Source: Ephydatia muelleri (taxonomy: Eukaryota; Porifera; Demospongiae; Spongillida; Spongillidae). From it: a stretch of 64,000 nucleotides of DNA. The notes under the pieces are model-generated. The model was not told the DNA's origin and did not search any database. It saw only the letters and a list, made by a program, of their open reading frames with translations. The stretch lies in contig JABACO010000003.1 of the NCBI GenBank assembly GCA_013339895.1, positions 11,329,349-11,393,348 of the forward strand. Reading direction: 5' to 3'. Numbering within the stretch: the stretch's first letter is position 1; every line of letters starts with the position of its first letter. Of the stretch, positions 35,706-46,273 are shown one piece after another. The position numbers were made by a program, and so were the translations under genes.

Positions 35706-38550
35706 GCACGAATGAGCATGGTGATGATGATGATGATGGCACGAATGAGCATGGTGATGATGTTGATGATCATCTGGATGATGGTAATGATGGCGATGAT
35801 GATGATGATGACACTAATGAGCATGGTGATCATGTTGATGATCATCTGGATGATGGTAATGATGGTGATGATCATAATGATGATGACACTAATGAGCATG
35901 GTGATGATGTTGATGATCATCTGGATGATGGTAATGATGGCAATAATGATGGTGATGACACTAATGAGCATGGTGATCATGTTGATGATCATCTGGATGA
36001 TGGTAATGATGGTGATGATCATAATGATGATGACACTAATGAGCATGGTGATGATGTTGATGATTATTGGGATGATGGTAATGATGGTGATGATGGTAGT
36101 GAGAATAGTGATGATGAAAATGATGATCACAGTGTTGATGATAATGTTAATGATGAAGACCATGATGGTGGTGTTTATCCTGATGACAATGATGATGGTA
36201 AAACTGAAGATGATGTTGGAGGAACTACTGAGGAGATTCCGCAGCCATTGACTGCCGCTGTCCTGAAGAAGAAGTTATCTTTGCTGCCTCTTTATTCTGA
36301 TGCACCATTAAGCACTAAGGCTAGCTGGATTGCATGTAACTACTTTTCAGTGACAAATAATCTCAGTGAAGCTGCAACCAAGCAACTCCTAGATCTTATT
36401 GCAATTCATTGCCCTAAACGTGACCAATGTGCCAGGTCCACCTATCAACTTAGGAAACGGCTAAATCCCTTTGATGATGTTGAAATGCATATGTATTGTT
36501 CAGAATGCATTAAGGAACTGAAAGATACTAAAAAGTGTATCGATAGAAATTGCAGAAGAAAAAGATCAAAAGTCTGCTATCTCAGTTTGCTTCCATTTCA
36601 TCAGCATCTGTCCACCATATTTTCAAGTAGGTTGTATCAACTTATCCTGATTTATAAATACTTCATTTTACAATACAGATAAATGGAACGATATCTTAAA
36701 ACATTTCTCCCGGAAACGTACCAAAGGGATTATACAGACATCGATGATGGAACTATTTATGAAAGTTTAAGAGCTGAAGGAGCTTTTCTATCATGTCCTG
36801 AACATGCTGGGCTTATTTTATGCACTGATGGTGTCCCTGTCTTCAAATCATCAGGTTTGTTTACTCCATAATCATGTTTAATTTTATTGTATTATACCTT
36901 ACACGTAGGTCAAACATTGTGGCCTGTGTTGATGTTTACTACAACTCTTCCACCTGAGGTCAGGATGAATGTAGAAAACATGATAGTTGCTGCATTGTGG
37001 CTAGGACCATGCAAGCCATCAATAGATGTATTGCTTCCATCGGTGCTGTCAAAAATTGACTTATTACATACTAATGGAATAGAGTTTAGTACGCCGCATG
37101 GGAAAAAGTGTTACGAGTGAAAATAGTAGCTGCAGTATTTGATTTTCCAGCCAAAGCAATGACTCTAAATATTGTTCAGTTTAATGGTTACTATGGATGC
37201 CCATATTTTAAAGACAGAGGCATCCATAAATGCCACAGACATTTGTATTTACCAGCAGAACCACATATTGCTAAAGAACCTGGTGATATTGATGCATGGG
37301 CACGAAAAGCAGAAGAAATTTTGAAGCCAGTATTTGGTGTTAAAGGTTTCTCTATGCTAATGAAGTATATTACAATCCATCATGTACCTATTGATTATCT
37401 GCATGCTATTTTGCAGGGCATAACAAAGCAATTTTTAGAGTGCTGGATAAATTCTGATTACTCGGAACATCGATTTTATCTTGGAAACAATGTTAATGAT
37501 ATTGATGCTTACTTATTGAATATAAAATCACCCCACGAGTTTAGAAGCACTCCACGTCCTATTAAAAAAAATCTATTTTATTGGAAGTCATCAGAATATA
37601 GGGCTTGGTTGCTGTACTATTCGCTGCCAATCATTCTTACCTACTTACCATCTGACTATGTGAATCATTTTGCATTACTGATTTCTGCTATGCATATTCT
37701 GCTAGGCTGCAACATTTCTACTCATGATTTATCAGTAGCTGAAGAATGCTTATTCACATTTTATGCTGAAGTACCTGAATTGTATCCTGACACAATGCTT
37801 ACAGCAAATTTGCACACGATCGTACATTTGTGCCAATTTGTGCGATTGTTGGGCCCTCTTTGGGCATATTCTACTTTCGGTTTTGAAAATATGAATGGAT
37901 ACATCAAGAGACATCGTCATGGCACAAGAAACTTTTTACCTAGCTTAGCACAAGCTATTAGCACAACATATTCTGCATCTACATACAGAAATGAATTATC
38001 TTTAGACACTGAAGCCATTCATTTTGTGTCTGAGAAGCAAAGTAACAGGGTCAATGGTGCACATGGCAAAATTCACTGCTGTAATCTTTTAGATTATGAG
38101 TATGATGCTCTACAGGTTGCTGGATTTCATTTGGTCAATAATGATGTATCAACATTTCCATGTTATACTGCACTTGACAACACATCATACCATGTTCGGA
38201 AAAAAACACTTCGAGACAGTTCAATTTGTGAATTTCTTCACGGATCGGACTTGCTTCTAGGGTCCATCAGACGCTTTTGCATCACTGTGAAAGGTCCAGT
38301 AGCAATTATAGACACGTTTGAAAACATGATAGAAGGTATTTTAAGTGGTGCACCATTCAGCAAACCAATACATTCAAGAAATGCTTTGCACATCAACAAA
38401 AATTTTGTTCAAGTTAAGAAATTGTCTGTTTCAAACACAGTATTGGCAGTGTCAGTTAATTCTTTGAGAAGAAAATGTATTCATATTCCAATCAAGAAGT
38501 CACAAGCAGATATAATTGTATTCATACCAAACACTTACGAGCACCATTAA
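35103..38550 (+). CDS. CACTA/EnSpm (tnp2-type) transposase
   Basis: Exons: 35103-35214 (MSQRKRTRYREYARDP), 35520-36626 (acidic repeats, then SLLPLYSDAPLS and a Cys-rich segment CSEC...CIDRNC), 36679-36854 and 36909-38550. Later motifs fit animal and plant tnp2-type transposases: TDGVPVFKSSG, AALWLGPCKPS, VFDFPAKAMTLNIVQFNGYY, GCPYF, a LHAILQGITKQF segment, WKSSEYRAWLLYYSLPI and FGFENMNGYIKRHRHGTRN. The order is that of the DDE/D transposase family including plant TNP2. Two breaks are visible: a frame change within exon 36679-36854 near 36715, and another near 37105 in an A run. The copy is therefore a recent pseudogene or carries assembly errors. It would recognise the CCCAGCAAAAA ends. Confidence 0.82.
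35299..35381 (+). other. Duplicate-looking N-terminal exon of the transposase
   Basis: In one frame this segment gives QRKRKRYASDPNTPVPERTL, closely matching the first exon (SQRKRTRYREYARDPTIPVP). It ends with a GT donor at 35382 in phase 1, like the first exon. Its 5' acceptor phase does not fit inclusion after the first exon, so it may be an alternative start exon or a dead duplicate. Confidence 0.5.
35656..36200 (+). repeat. GAT-rich coding repeat, acidic Asp/Asn/Glu/His tract
   Basis: A GAT microsatellite is followed by about five ~75-bp units encoding variants of TNEHGDDVDDHLDDGNDGDD within the second transposase exon. The Asp-rich stretch is over 150 residues long. Confidence 0.92.
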
Positions 38551-39186
38551 AATTTACTGCATGAACTGACAACAACTATAAACATGTATGTGCTTGAACA
38601 TATTACTTTATTTTGTATTTTATTGTTATGTACAAAATCAAAACACCAATAATGTTCTGATTGTATCAATGTATAATTAATGAGTTAGTCATCCTTGCCT
38701 TGCCGAAAAACCAAGAAGCAAGAATACATTAACGACATGTGCATCACAGTCTGAAAGGTTAATAGAGCCAAGATACAAGGTTTTATCAGAACTGAAGTAC
38801 TATTTGGATTTTGCACTTATTAATAAGATTGGTTTGCTTTCAGTAGCAACAACTGAATAAAATTGACATCTATTAGATACTTACCTAGAAGCAATATTGA
38901 CATCTTTTCATAGTAGTCAAAATTATATTTCTTGAGATCTTGTTAGAATTTTGCCAAGATCTTGACATCTTGGCATTGTAGCCAAGACACGGCTCATATC
39001 TGTAACATCTTGCAACAATCTTGCCAAGAACCAATGTTAGATCTTGACATCTTGGCATTGTAGTCAAGATGCGGCATACGTTTCTTGATATAAGTAAGAT
39101 CTTGCCAAGATCTTATAAACATCTTGCCCAAGATTGCAAGATCTTGGGTTTCTTGGGCAAGACTTGCCCAAGAACTTTTTGCTGGG
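38551..39186 (+). other. 3' flank and right subterminal region of the CACTA-type element
   Basis: After the transposase stop, the sequence is AT-rich to about 38930. It is then filled with AAGATCTTG/CTTGCCAAGATCTTG motifs up to the terminus CCCAAGAACTTTTTGCTGGG. No further gene was seen. Confidence 0.75.
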
Positions 39187-39640
39187 AGCACACACTCTCT
39201 GATAATATATGTATTGTATTCTTATAGATGCCCACCTCTCGGATGGGGATCAACTGGCGATGCTTGATGTGTTCCCATTGAGGAGGATTGATCTGTTTAA
39301 TGTCAGTACATGTGTATGTGTTAGCACACACTCTCCAATAATGTATGTATTGCATTCTTATAGATGCCCACCTCTCCGATGGGGCTCAACTGGCGATGCA
39401 TGATGTGTTCTTATTGAGGGGGATTGATCCGTTTAAGGTTAGTACACGTGTATGTGTTAGCACACACTCTGATAATGTATGTATTGCATTCTTATAGATG
39501 CCCACCTCTCCAATGGCGATCAACTGGCGATGCTTGATGTGTTTCCATTGAGGAGGATTGATCTGTTTAAGGTTAGTACACGTGTATGTGTTAGCACACA
39601 CTCTCTGATAATGTATGTATTGCATTCAGTCAGAAATGCC
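39187..39640 (+). repeat. 136-bp tandem array, right part
   Basis: Unit starts are at 39214, 39350, 39484 and 39620 (spacing 136, 134, 136). This continues the array interrupted by the CACTA-type element and ends abruptly at about 39630. Confidence 0.95.
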
Positions 39641-39789
39641 GAGACTGAGGCAAATCTAAAGCAAAGAAGGAGCTGTAAATTTATTATGTACTTTGTTGTT
39701 TAAATATATAATTATCTCTTTGTAAAATGTTAAAATGTATATTATACTTAAAATTTACAAATTTCTTGTGTCAATCAAGGATGCAGGAT

Positions 39790-40163
39790 CAGTTTGTGGG
39801 TTGGATGTTAGATCATGCCCAAGATCTAGGGGGCAAGGAAGCAAGATCATGGCCAAGATCTGGGGGCAAGGAGGCAAGATCATGGCCAAGATCTAGGGGC
39901 AAGGAGGCAAGATCATGGCCAAGATCTAGGGGGATATGAGGCAAGATCATGGCCAAGATCTAGGGGCAAGATCATGGCCAAGATCTAGGGGCAAGGAGGC
40001 AAGATCATGGCCGGGTAAGGAGGCAAGATCATGGCCAAGATGAGGCAAGATTGTGGCTAAGATCTTGGGTCAAGATGCCAAGAAATTGGCCGCCATAACC
40101 TTGGCCATCTAGATCTTGGGCCAAGATTTTGCTCAAGATCGTACTCAAGATTTTTTCACTGGG
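39790..40163 (-). repeat. Right array, inverted copy of the 29390-29760 array
   Basis: Repeated GCAAGATCATGGCCAAGATC plus TAGGGGCAAGGAG is the reverse complement of the left array. It ends at 40163 with CTCAAGATTTTTTCACTGGG, very like the CACTA-type terminus (TTTTTGCTGGG) and likewise followed by AGC. This is probably the right end of a non-autonomous relative that encloses the satellite array and the intact element. Confidence 0.75.
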
Positions 40164-40790
40164 AGCATACGTAGATATCTGAGCAGCCGGTCGAGGTATA
40201 TGCAGCCTACAATATCATTCAGACAACGATCAGTCTACTCGGTGTAGAAAACACAGACTCGAAGCTTTTAGTATTCCATGCTGTTAATGTTTATACGCTC
40301 ATTTCCCCCTGTCCTGGCCCACCTCGCCCTCGCAGAATTGCCCTAGATGGGCATGTCCAAGTTAGAGGTTTCACGTTAACTAAATATCTTTGGAAACCCA
40401 TAGAAACGCCATTTAAAAATGGCGCCTTATTGCCCCAAAACTGGTTTACTATTTTTGTTTAAAAATGGTCCCCAAATTCTTCACGACAACATTCACTTTT
40501 TTTCATATATTATATTATTTGGATAGTTTTAGAATAGTTGTAGAGGGTGGCAAAAGTTCTAACCCCCTCTGTTCATTAGTTATAACTAATGGAATATCTT
40601 AATTAGCATAATTTTGTGTATAAGTCTATGGAATATCATATTTTCAGAATTGGTCCCAGAATTTTGGACAGTATGAGATACAAAATTTGAAATTGCCTAC
40701 ATTTGAACATCATTTAGAGTAGTATTAGTGGGTAGCAAAAGTTGCATGTCCATTATTTAATTAAATAATAATTAAGTTTGTAAAAACGCC
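40164..40790. other. Non-coding stretch with an internal diverged duplication
   Basis: Phrases such as AATGGTCCCCAAATTCTT / AATTGGTCCCAGAATTTT and GTGGCAAAAGTT / GGTAGCAAAAGTT recur at about 200-bp spacing. No gene was recognised. Confidence 0.5.
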
Positions 40791-40801
40791 ATAGATTCTC
40801 T

Positions 40802-41338
40802 ATGGAACGTACCGCGGAACAAACCGCAAACATTTGTCCATATGCATATGTACCAAGCATAAAGTCTTTCTTTGTACCGATCTCTTCAACGGATCCACCA
40901 CAACCTTTCATCTTAGCGAGTTCTATCCAGTCCATGCCTCATACAGCAGGTGAGCCACAACTACTTTACAATTCAGCTGATGCATCATCCAAATCTTTAT
41001 TAGCTCCTCTACCTACCTCAACAGCTGCATCCACACTCATGTCTCCTGCACTCATGTCTTCTGCACTCATGCCTTTTACACCCATGCCATCTGCACCCAT
41101 GCCTTGTACACCCATGTTTTTTGTTCTCGTGCCATCTACACCATTGGTTTCTGCACCCATGCCTTCTGTACCATTAATTCTGAACCCACGTGGTGTTCTG
41201 AACCCACGTGTAATAGAACCACAATCAAACTCGCTATTCAATTTTCCAACCACCCTTATATACCACACACCTAAAACAGTGCACATAATACAACGTCACA
41301 AGATAGGTCAGTGGTGCCCTATACTAGAAAAGGACTAA
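40802..41338 (+). CDS. Hypothetical 178-residue Pro/Met/Ser-rich frame
   Basis: It is open from ATG 40802 and holds degenerate xMPSAPMP-type repeats (residues ~75-125). I do not recognise it. Its 3' third (41221-41400) is part of an inverted repeat flanking the dead Ty3 element, and a similar ATGCC(T)TCT repeat recurs in direct orientation at 44788-44870. It may be repeat-derived and not a gene. Confidence 0.25.
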   Translation: MERTAEQTANICPYAYVPSIKSFFVPISSTDPPQPFILASSIQSMPHTAGEPQLLYNSADASSKSLLAPLPTSTAASTLMSPALMSSALMPFTPMPSAPMPCTPMFFVLVPSTPLVSAPMPSVPLILNPRGVLNPRVIEPQSNSLFNFPTTLIYHTPKTVHIIQRHKIGQWCPILEKD

Positions 41339-41400
41339 AAACAACTTTCCCATGAACTGCATGTAACATGATGACTGAGTATGAGATGTACATACATGCT
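41221..41400 (+). repeat. Left arm of a ~170-bp inverted repeat around the dead Ty3 element
   Basis: This matches the reverse complement of about 44608-44765 with scattered changes. Shared blocks include CTAGAAAAGGACTAAAA, ACTTTCCCATG and ATGATGACTGAGTATGAG. Confidence 0.85.
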
Positions 41401-41720
41401 CGGCCTTCTTTAAGCTTGTCCTCAAGCTTTAGTACCTATATGGTTGTCTCCTTTGTCTTATGGGGTATCGTCTCTGCTCTTCTGGCAGGTTTTCTCTTGG
41501 CAGGTCTTCTCTTGGCAGATCAGGAGAAGTAATTATGTGTTCGATCTGGAGTGCATTCCAGAGATCAATGGTAGGATGGTCCTTTGGTGGTACTTCATTG
41601 CATTGATGCTGATTCCTGTGCTGTAGTCGATTTATGTGAACAATCCGTGTTCTTGTCCCATCAGTGATTTCATTCTAGACAGATTTTATAATCCACTTGC
41701 CTTCCCATTTACTTCCCAGC

Positions 41721-44548
41721 TCAGTTACTAGATTTTAGAACTGACAGCCAAACAGTGTCACCTTCTTTAAACAATTGCAGCTTGGCATGAGAATCAAAAG
41801 CAGTTTTCTGAGCAGCTCCAGCCTGTACTGTATTTGTCTCCACAAAATCATGTAGTTCTGCATGGTAGTTTTGCTTGCAGATAGCCCTGGTATGAGTTTG
41901 TGTCAAATGCAATATGAGGCAATAAATCGTTACTCCTTGGTTCTCTGCCAAACATGAGTACAAATGGTGAGACTCCAGTTGACATGTGTACTGCAGTACG
42001 ATAGGCATGAGCACCAGTGGTAGATAACGCTCCCATTCATAGTCCTTCTCTACATATGCTCTTAACAGCTGCAGTAGTGATCTGTTCACACGTTCAACCA
42101 TGCCGTCACACGGTGGGTAGTAAGCTGTGGTACGACGTTTGTTGATTCCAAATGCTTCCACTGTCTGTTGAAAGATGGTACTTTCGAAAATTGGTACCTT
42201 GGTCTGAGTGCAGAATATCTGGTATTCCATACACTGCAAAAAGTCTTATAATCTCAGTTGTGATCCTATTTGCAGTCTGATCTGGAAGTGGAATAGCCTT
42301 GACCCATTTTGTAAAATAATCTTGCATCACAAGCAAATATATGTTGTTGTTGACTGACCTCAGAACTTCCAACACATCCACTGCTGTCATCTTCCATGGT
42401 CTGCCAATAGGTATGGGGAGTGTTCTTGCTTAGAAATGTTGTATAAAGTATGCTAATGGCTGGGTCATCTCTCTGTGCCTTCTGCATATCACCCAATGGT
42501 TGTCCAGCATGGGTAATAGTTCCTACACTGCACCTAGACAAGGCATCTACATTTCCATTCTGCGATCCTTTCTTATATTCAATCTGGAAATCATATTCTT
42601 GTATTGGCAATGCCCAAAGGCACAATAAACCTTCCATTTTCTGAGCCGACAACCATTGAAGTGGTGCATGAGATCCTTTGTAATGTTGAAGGGGCGACCC
42701 AATAAGTAATGTTGAAACGGTTTCAGAGCATATACCACAGCTAAGCATTCCTTCTGTATCACACTGTATCGCTGCTCTGATTTGTTGAGGCTTCGGCTGG
42801 CGTATGCAATGACATGACCATCCTGTTCAAGTACTGCCCCAAGTCAAACGGCACTCACATCAGCTTGCAGATAAAAGTACCTGCATCTTGTTCAAACCTA
42901 GGGTAAGCCGGTACTGGGGCCTGCAAAGATTTGCTTTAGAGTCTGAAATGCTGCATCGCATTCTGTTGTCCAGTTGAATGGAGTGTCCTTTTGAGTGAGA
43001 AAGTGAAGTGGAGCTGCTATAGCTGCAAATGCATTGACATAACGCCGATAGTAGGATGCTAGACCCAGGAACTGGCGGACAGAATGTACATGTGGGGTAG
43101 GCCATTCTTCCACAACTTTGACTTTGCCTGGATCAGGCATCATCCCAGCACCCAAAAATGTGTGTCCCAGATAGAAAACGTTGTCCATTCCAATATGACA
43201 CTTTTTCCCTCGAAGTGTTAATCCTGCTCCTTGAAGTTTCTGGAAGCCAACATTCAAGTGTCCCTTGTGTTGGCTCTTAATATGATGACATAATTTACAT
43301 ATGTTCTCACAAACCACAGGCCTCTCATTACTGTGTCCATCAGACGTTGAAATGAGCTGGGAGCACCAGTCAGGCCAAAAGGCATTTGTGTAAACTGGTA
43401 CAGTTCCATTCCAGGTCCAGGACAAAACGCTGTCTTTTCTCTGTTTTTTGCATATATACTGGAAGCTGCCAGTACCCTCACCGGAGGTCTAATGTTGAAA
43501 AGATGGTTGCTCCTGCCATGTGTCCTTGCACCTCATCTGGCAGGGGTAGTGGGTAAGCATCCTTTTTCGTTTTTGTGTTAAGCTCCCGATAGTCAAAGGC
43601 ATAATCAAATGTCTCCAGACTTTTTCTCAACATACACAGCAGGTGCCATCCATGGACTACAGCTATTCTCAATTGTGCCTTGCTGCAACATGCTCTTGAT
43701 TTGCTCTTCTACTTTGGAGCGATACTGCTCAGGAATGCGACATGGGGTGGGACTCTGACAGGTGAGCCTATTGTTGGGATATAGTGGTCTGCATAGTCAG
43801 TTTTTCCTGGCAGTGTTCTAAACAAGGTTTGAACTCACCCACAACCGTCCTTAGCTCAGATCTCGGACATTCTGGTAATTCAAAAGAGGCCACCAAGTTT
43901 CCAAATTTTGGAATAGCACATTCATCAACCACATCTTCATCCTGGCTTTTTGTAGCTGCTGCAAAATGAGAAGTACTGTTTGCTTTCTGTATGATGGGCA
44001 GAAATGTTGATAATCCATCAGGCTTTTTGCATTTTTCATTGTTACTGTTGTAGAGAACACCTGAACAGGAGAATGGGAGAAGTTCAAAACCAATCCATGT
44101 TTCTGCATGAAGTCGACACTAAGGATCACTGCAGTAATCAAGTTATACACTACGGCAAAGTTGTGTTGCATCTGTCACCCACTTGTTGTGTCTGTCACCC
44201 ACTTGAATAGGTGCTGTTACGGAATCAACACCGGCAGCTGTCACGAATTGAATGATTGTCGTGAGCGTGATTACACGGACATTTTCTGCTACTTGTAATG
44301 CCGCCTTTCTCACCAATGAGATTTGAAGAGCCCGAATCCAGCGAGATATTCACTGTTGCTCCGCCTAGCTTCCCCGTGAATGTAACAACTTTACTTTCAA
44401 TGGCTTCTATTGTAACTACGTTACTTACAGCGGGGCCTTCACACACTATACTAATGGGGACGCCTGTTGCCCTCTACGGGCGTCCCGTTGTCGTTTCCCT
44501 GCTGACGACAATTCCGAGCCATATGCCCCAGTCGGCCACACGAAAATC
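41721..44548 (-). pseudogene. Degraded Ty3/gypsy-type gag-pol (minus strand)
   Basis: Reading from 44548 down, fragments appear in the normal order. First is a CCHC knuckle remnant CGRLGHMARNC (about 44536-44501, its first Cys codon replaced by a stop). Protease follows with LDSGSSNLIG (~44330). Reverse transcriptase (43672-42898) has MPFGLTGAPSSFQRLMD, but the YxDD core reads YVNY, so catalytic Asp residues are lost. RNase H/connection follows (42762-42450: [22 protein letters not shown]). Integrase comes last (42390-41721: LHSDQGTNF, then TTAYYPPCDGMVERVNRSL in a shifted frame). There are many stops and frame changes. No LTRs were recognised and most of gag is missing. The element is inactive and old. 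Confidence 0.88.
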
Positions 44549-44607
44549 ATTTTGCATTTCCTTCTCTTTTCCAGCATTGTCGTTCAAAGTGTCCTGCATA
44601 GTGTGTG

Positions 44608-44765
44608 TATGTACATCTCATACTCAGTCATCATGTTACCATGGGAAAGTTGTTTTAGTCCTTTTCTAGTACAGTTAGGGCTTCACTGACCTATCATGTG
44701 ACGTATTATGTGCAATATTTTAGGTGTGTGGTATTGGTTGGAAAATTGAATAGCGAGTTTGATTG
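44608..44765 (-). repeat. Right arm of the inverted repeat around the dead Ty3 element
   Basis: This is the reverse-complement counterpart of 41221-41400. LTRs would be in direct orientation, so these arms are not LTRs. Confidence 0.85.
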
Positions 44766-45157
44766 TGCATGCATGGCTCTATATACATATGCCTTCTACA
44801 TCCATGTCTTCTACACCCATGCCTTCTGCATCTATTCCTTCACATCCATGCCTTCTGCACCCATGCCAGTTTGATTATTGAAGATTGGTTGCACACTCCC
44901 TACTACGAGCTGTCAATGTGAAAGGAGTTTCTCTACACTGCGCCGTCTGCTCAACTGGCCTCTATCATCTATGGTCTGTCGTCAATGGCGCTTATGAATA
45001 TACATCATGGTCACGCAGTTAATTACGACAAAGCAGTTGACTTATTTTTGAAAATGCACCCACGAAATGTATCAAATCTAATTTTTGAGTAGCAATGTTT
45101 TTACATGCATTATGTGTATAGCAACATGAATAAAAATCAGATCCATTATTACCATAG

Positions 45158-45341
45158 TGTAGCGATGCTATTGGACATATATTTTTGGTGTATCTACGTA
45201 TGCGTGGGTGTTCAGCTGTGCAGCCCTACGCATGCGCTGGTAAATGTATATAAACCCTATGACTGCCCTTTTATAGCAGTCTGCTGATAATTATACAATT
45301 GCTGTGATTTGCTATAAGACTCACTCGGCAATAGCACTACA
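45158..45341 (+). repeat. 5' LTR (184 bp)
   Basis: It starts TGTAGCGATGC and ends GCACTACA, so the ends are TG...CA. It contains a TATATAAA box at 45247-45254, which probably drives the genomic transcript. It is identical to the 3' LTR except for CAGCCCTACG versus CAGCCTACG. Confidence 0.95.
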
Positions 45342-45343
45342 CG

Positions 45344-45361
45344 TGGCGTAGACGGCAGGAT
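45344..45361 (+). other. Primer-binding site, probably tRNA-Ser
   Basis: TGGCGTAGACGGCAGGAT begins two bases after the LTR. Its complement ends CTACGCCA and resembles the 3' end of animal tRNA-Ser as I remember it (about 17 of 18). The gag ATG at 45360 overlaps its last bases. Confidence 0.6.
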
Positions 45362-46250
45362 GTCGGAACCGGGCGAAGAGGGCGAAGCGGCTGCTCAGCC
45401 AACGCAGCCTGTCTTCCGGAGCGAATTAGCTGGCGCTAGTCGCCCTCTCGTGTCGCCAGATTCGTTCTCAGGTCTATCAAATTGGGCAGAGTGGATAGAC
45501 CATTTTGAAGCTGCTGCTCTGGTAAATGGATGGGATAGCGAAAAGAAGCGGCTGTGGTTGCCAGTGCGGCTAACCGGGAAAGCGCAGACTGCGTGGAAGC
45601 GACTTTCCCCTGAAACCAAACAGAACTACGAAGCAGCCAAGGAAGCGCTCCAAAAACGTTTTGAGCCAGACAGTAAGCGGAAATTGTATTTTGTTGAATT
45701 TCAGGCCAGGAGGCGCAAGCGAGACGAATCTTGGAGCGATTTCGCGGACGAGCTGCGAGTCCTAGCGGAGAAAGCTTTACCAGAGCTGGATGAAAAAGCG
45801 AAAGAATTGCTCGCTCTAGAAAGATACCTCGGTGAGCTTGATAACCCCCAGGTTGCATTTGCTGTTAGACAGAGAGAGCCGAAGACTGTTGATGAAGCAG
45901 TCACCGCAACGCTGGAGATACAGTCGTATCTCCGCCCGGGAGTGAGACAAGAAGTGAACGCTGCAACGGTTGCAGAAGAAGTAGGGGCCCAGAGTATTGC
46001 TGCTACGTTGTCAACCAGCAGCGGCCAGGACACGGTCTTAGAAATGCTGAAAACATTGTCAGCACGGCTGGAGAGGCTGGAATCTTCCTTCGGAGATGCG
46101 GCTGCGACTCGGAGACCAATGCGGACGACTGGTACTGGAGTTGAGGGTCGTGGTAAGTGAATTGTATGCTACAAATGCGGGCAAGTTGGTCATATTGCAA
46201 GAAACTGCACTGCTGCTGAGGGCAACCGCTCGAAGCAGCAGGGAAACTAG
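45360..46250 (+). CDS. Ty3-type gag with a TGA before the zinc knuckle
   Basis: ATG 45360 opens a 266-codon frame with a retrotransposon gag/capsid region: FSGLSNWAEWIDHFEAAA, LPVRLTGKAQTAWKRL, ALQKRFEPDSKRKLYFVEFQ and a charged C-terminal part. The frame meets TGA at 46158-46160. It then stays open in the same frame through CYKCGQVGHIARNC, a CX2CX4HX4C nucleic-acid-binding knuckle, to TAG at 46248-46250. The TGA therefore separates capsid from nucleocapsid. It may be a mutation (for example at a former CpG) or a translational readthrough point. Gag forms the particle in which reverse transcription occurs. Confidence 0.85.
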
Positions 46251-46273
46251 AACCCCTCACCACTAGGGACCAA

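Larger units (their letters stand above)
31561..39186 (+). mobile_element. Complete CACTA/EnSpm-type DNA transposon (7626 bp)
   Basis: The inverted termini begin CCCAGCAAAAAATTCTTGGG at 31561 and end with the complement of CCCAGCAAAAAGTTCTTGGG at 39186. The match is about 24 bp with one mismatch. A 3-bp duplication AGC lies at 31558-31560 and 39187-39189. Removing the element with one AGC restores an in-phase 136-bp repeat unit (next unit start 39214 as predicted). A 3-bp duplication, long subterminal arrays of CAAGATCTTG-like motifs and a tnp2-type transposase all fit the CACTA superfamily, although the ends are CCCAG and not canonical CACTA/CACTG. It carries two divergent genes. Confidence 0.92.

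Noticed and set aside
35516..36251. Ile/Met-rich frames opposite to or overlapping the acidic transposase exon
   Set aside because: They arise from the GAT repeat read in other frames. The Asp-rich frame is the one joined by correct splice phases.
30927..39640. Regularly spaced 136-bp repeats considered as a CRISPR-like array
   Set aside because: The units are head-to-tail with no unique spacers, in a eukaryotic genome with spliced genes.
40802..41338. Confident protein-coding gene of 178 residues
   Set aside because: Low complexity, overlaps an inverted repeat, and no splice or homology support; kept only as a low-confidence frame.
41221..44765. Flanking repeats of the dead Ty3 element as LTRs
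   Set aside because: They are in inverted orientation, lack TG...CA ends, and no primer site or polypurine tract adjoins them.
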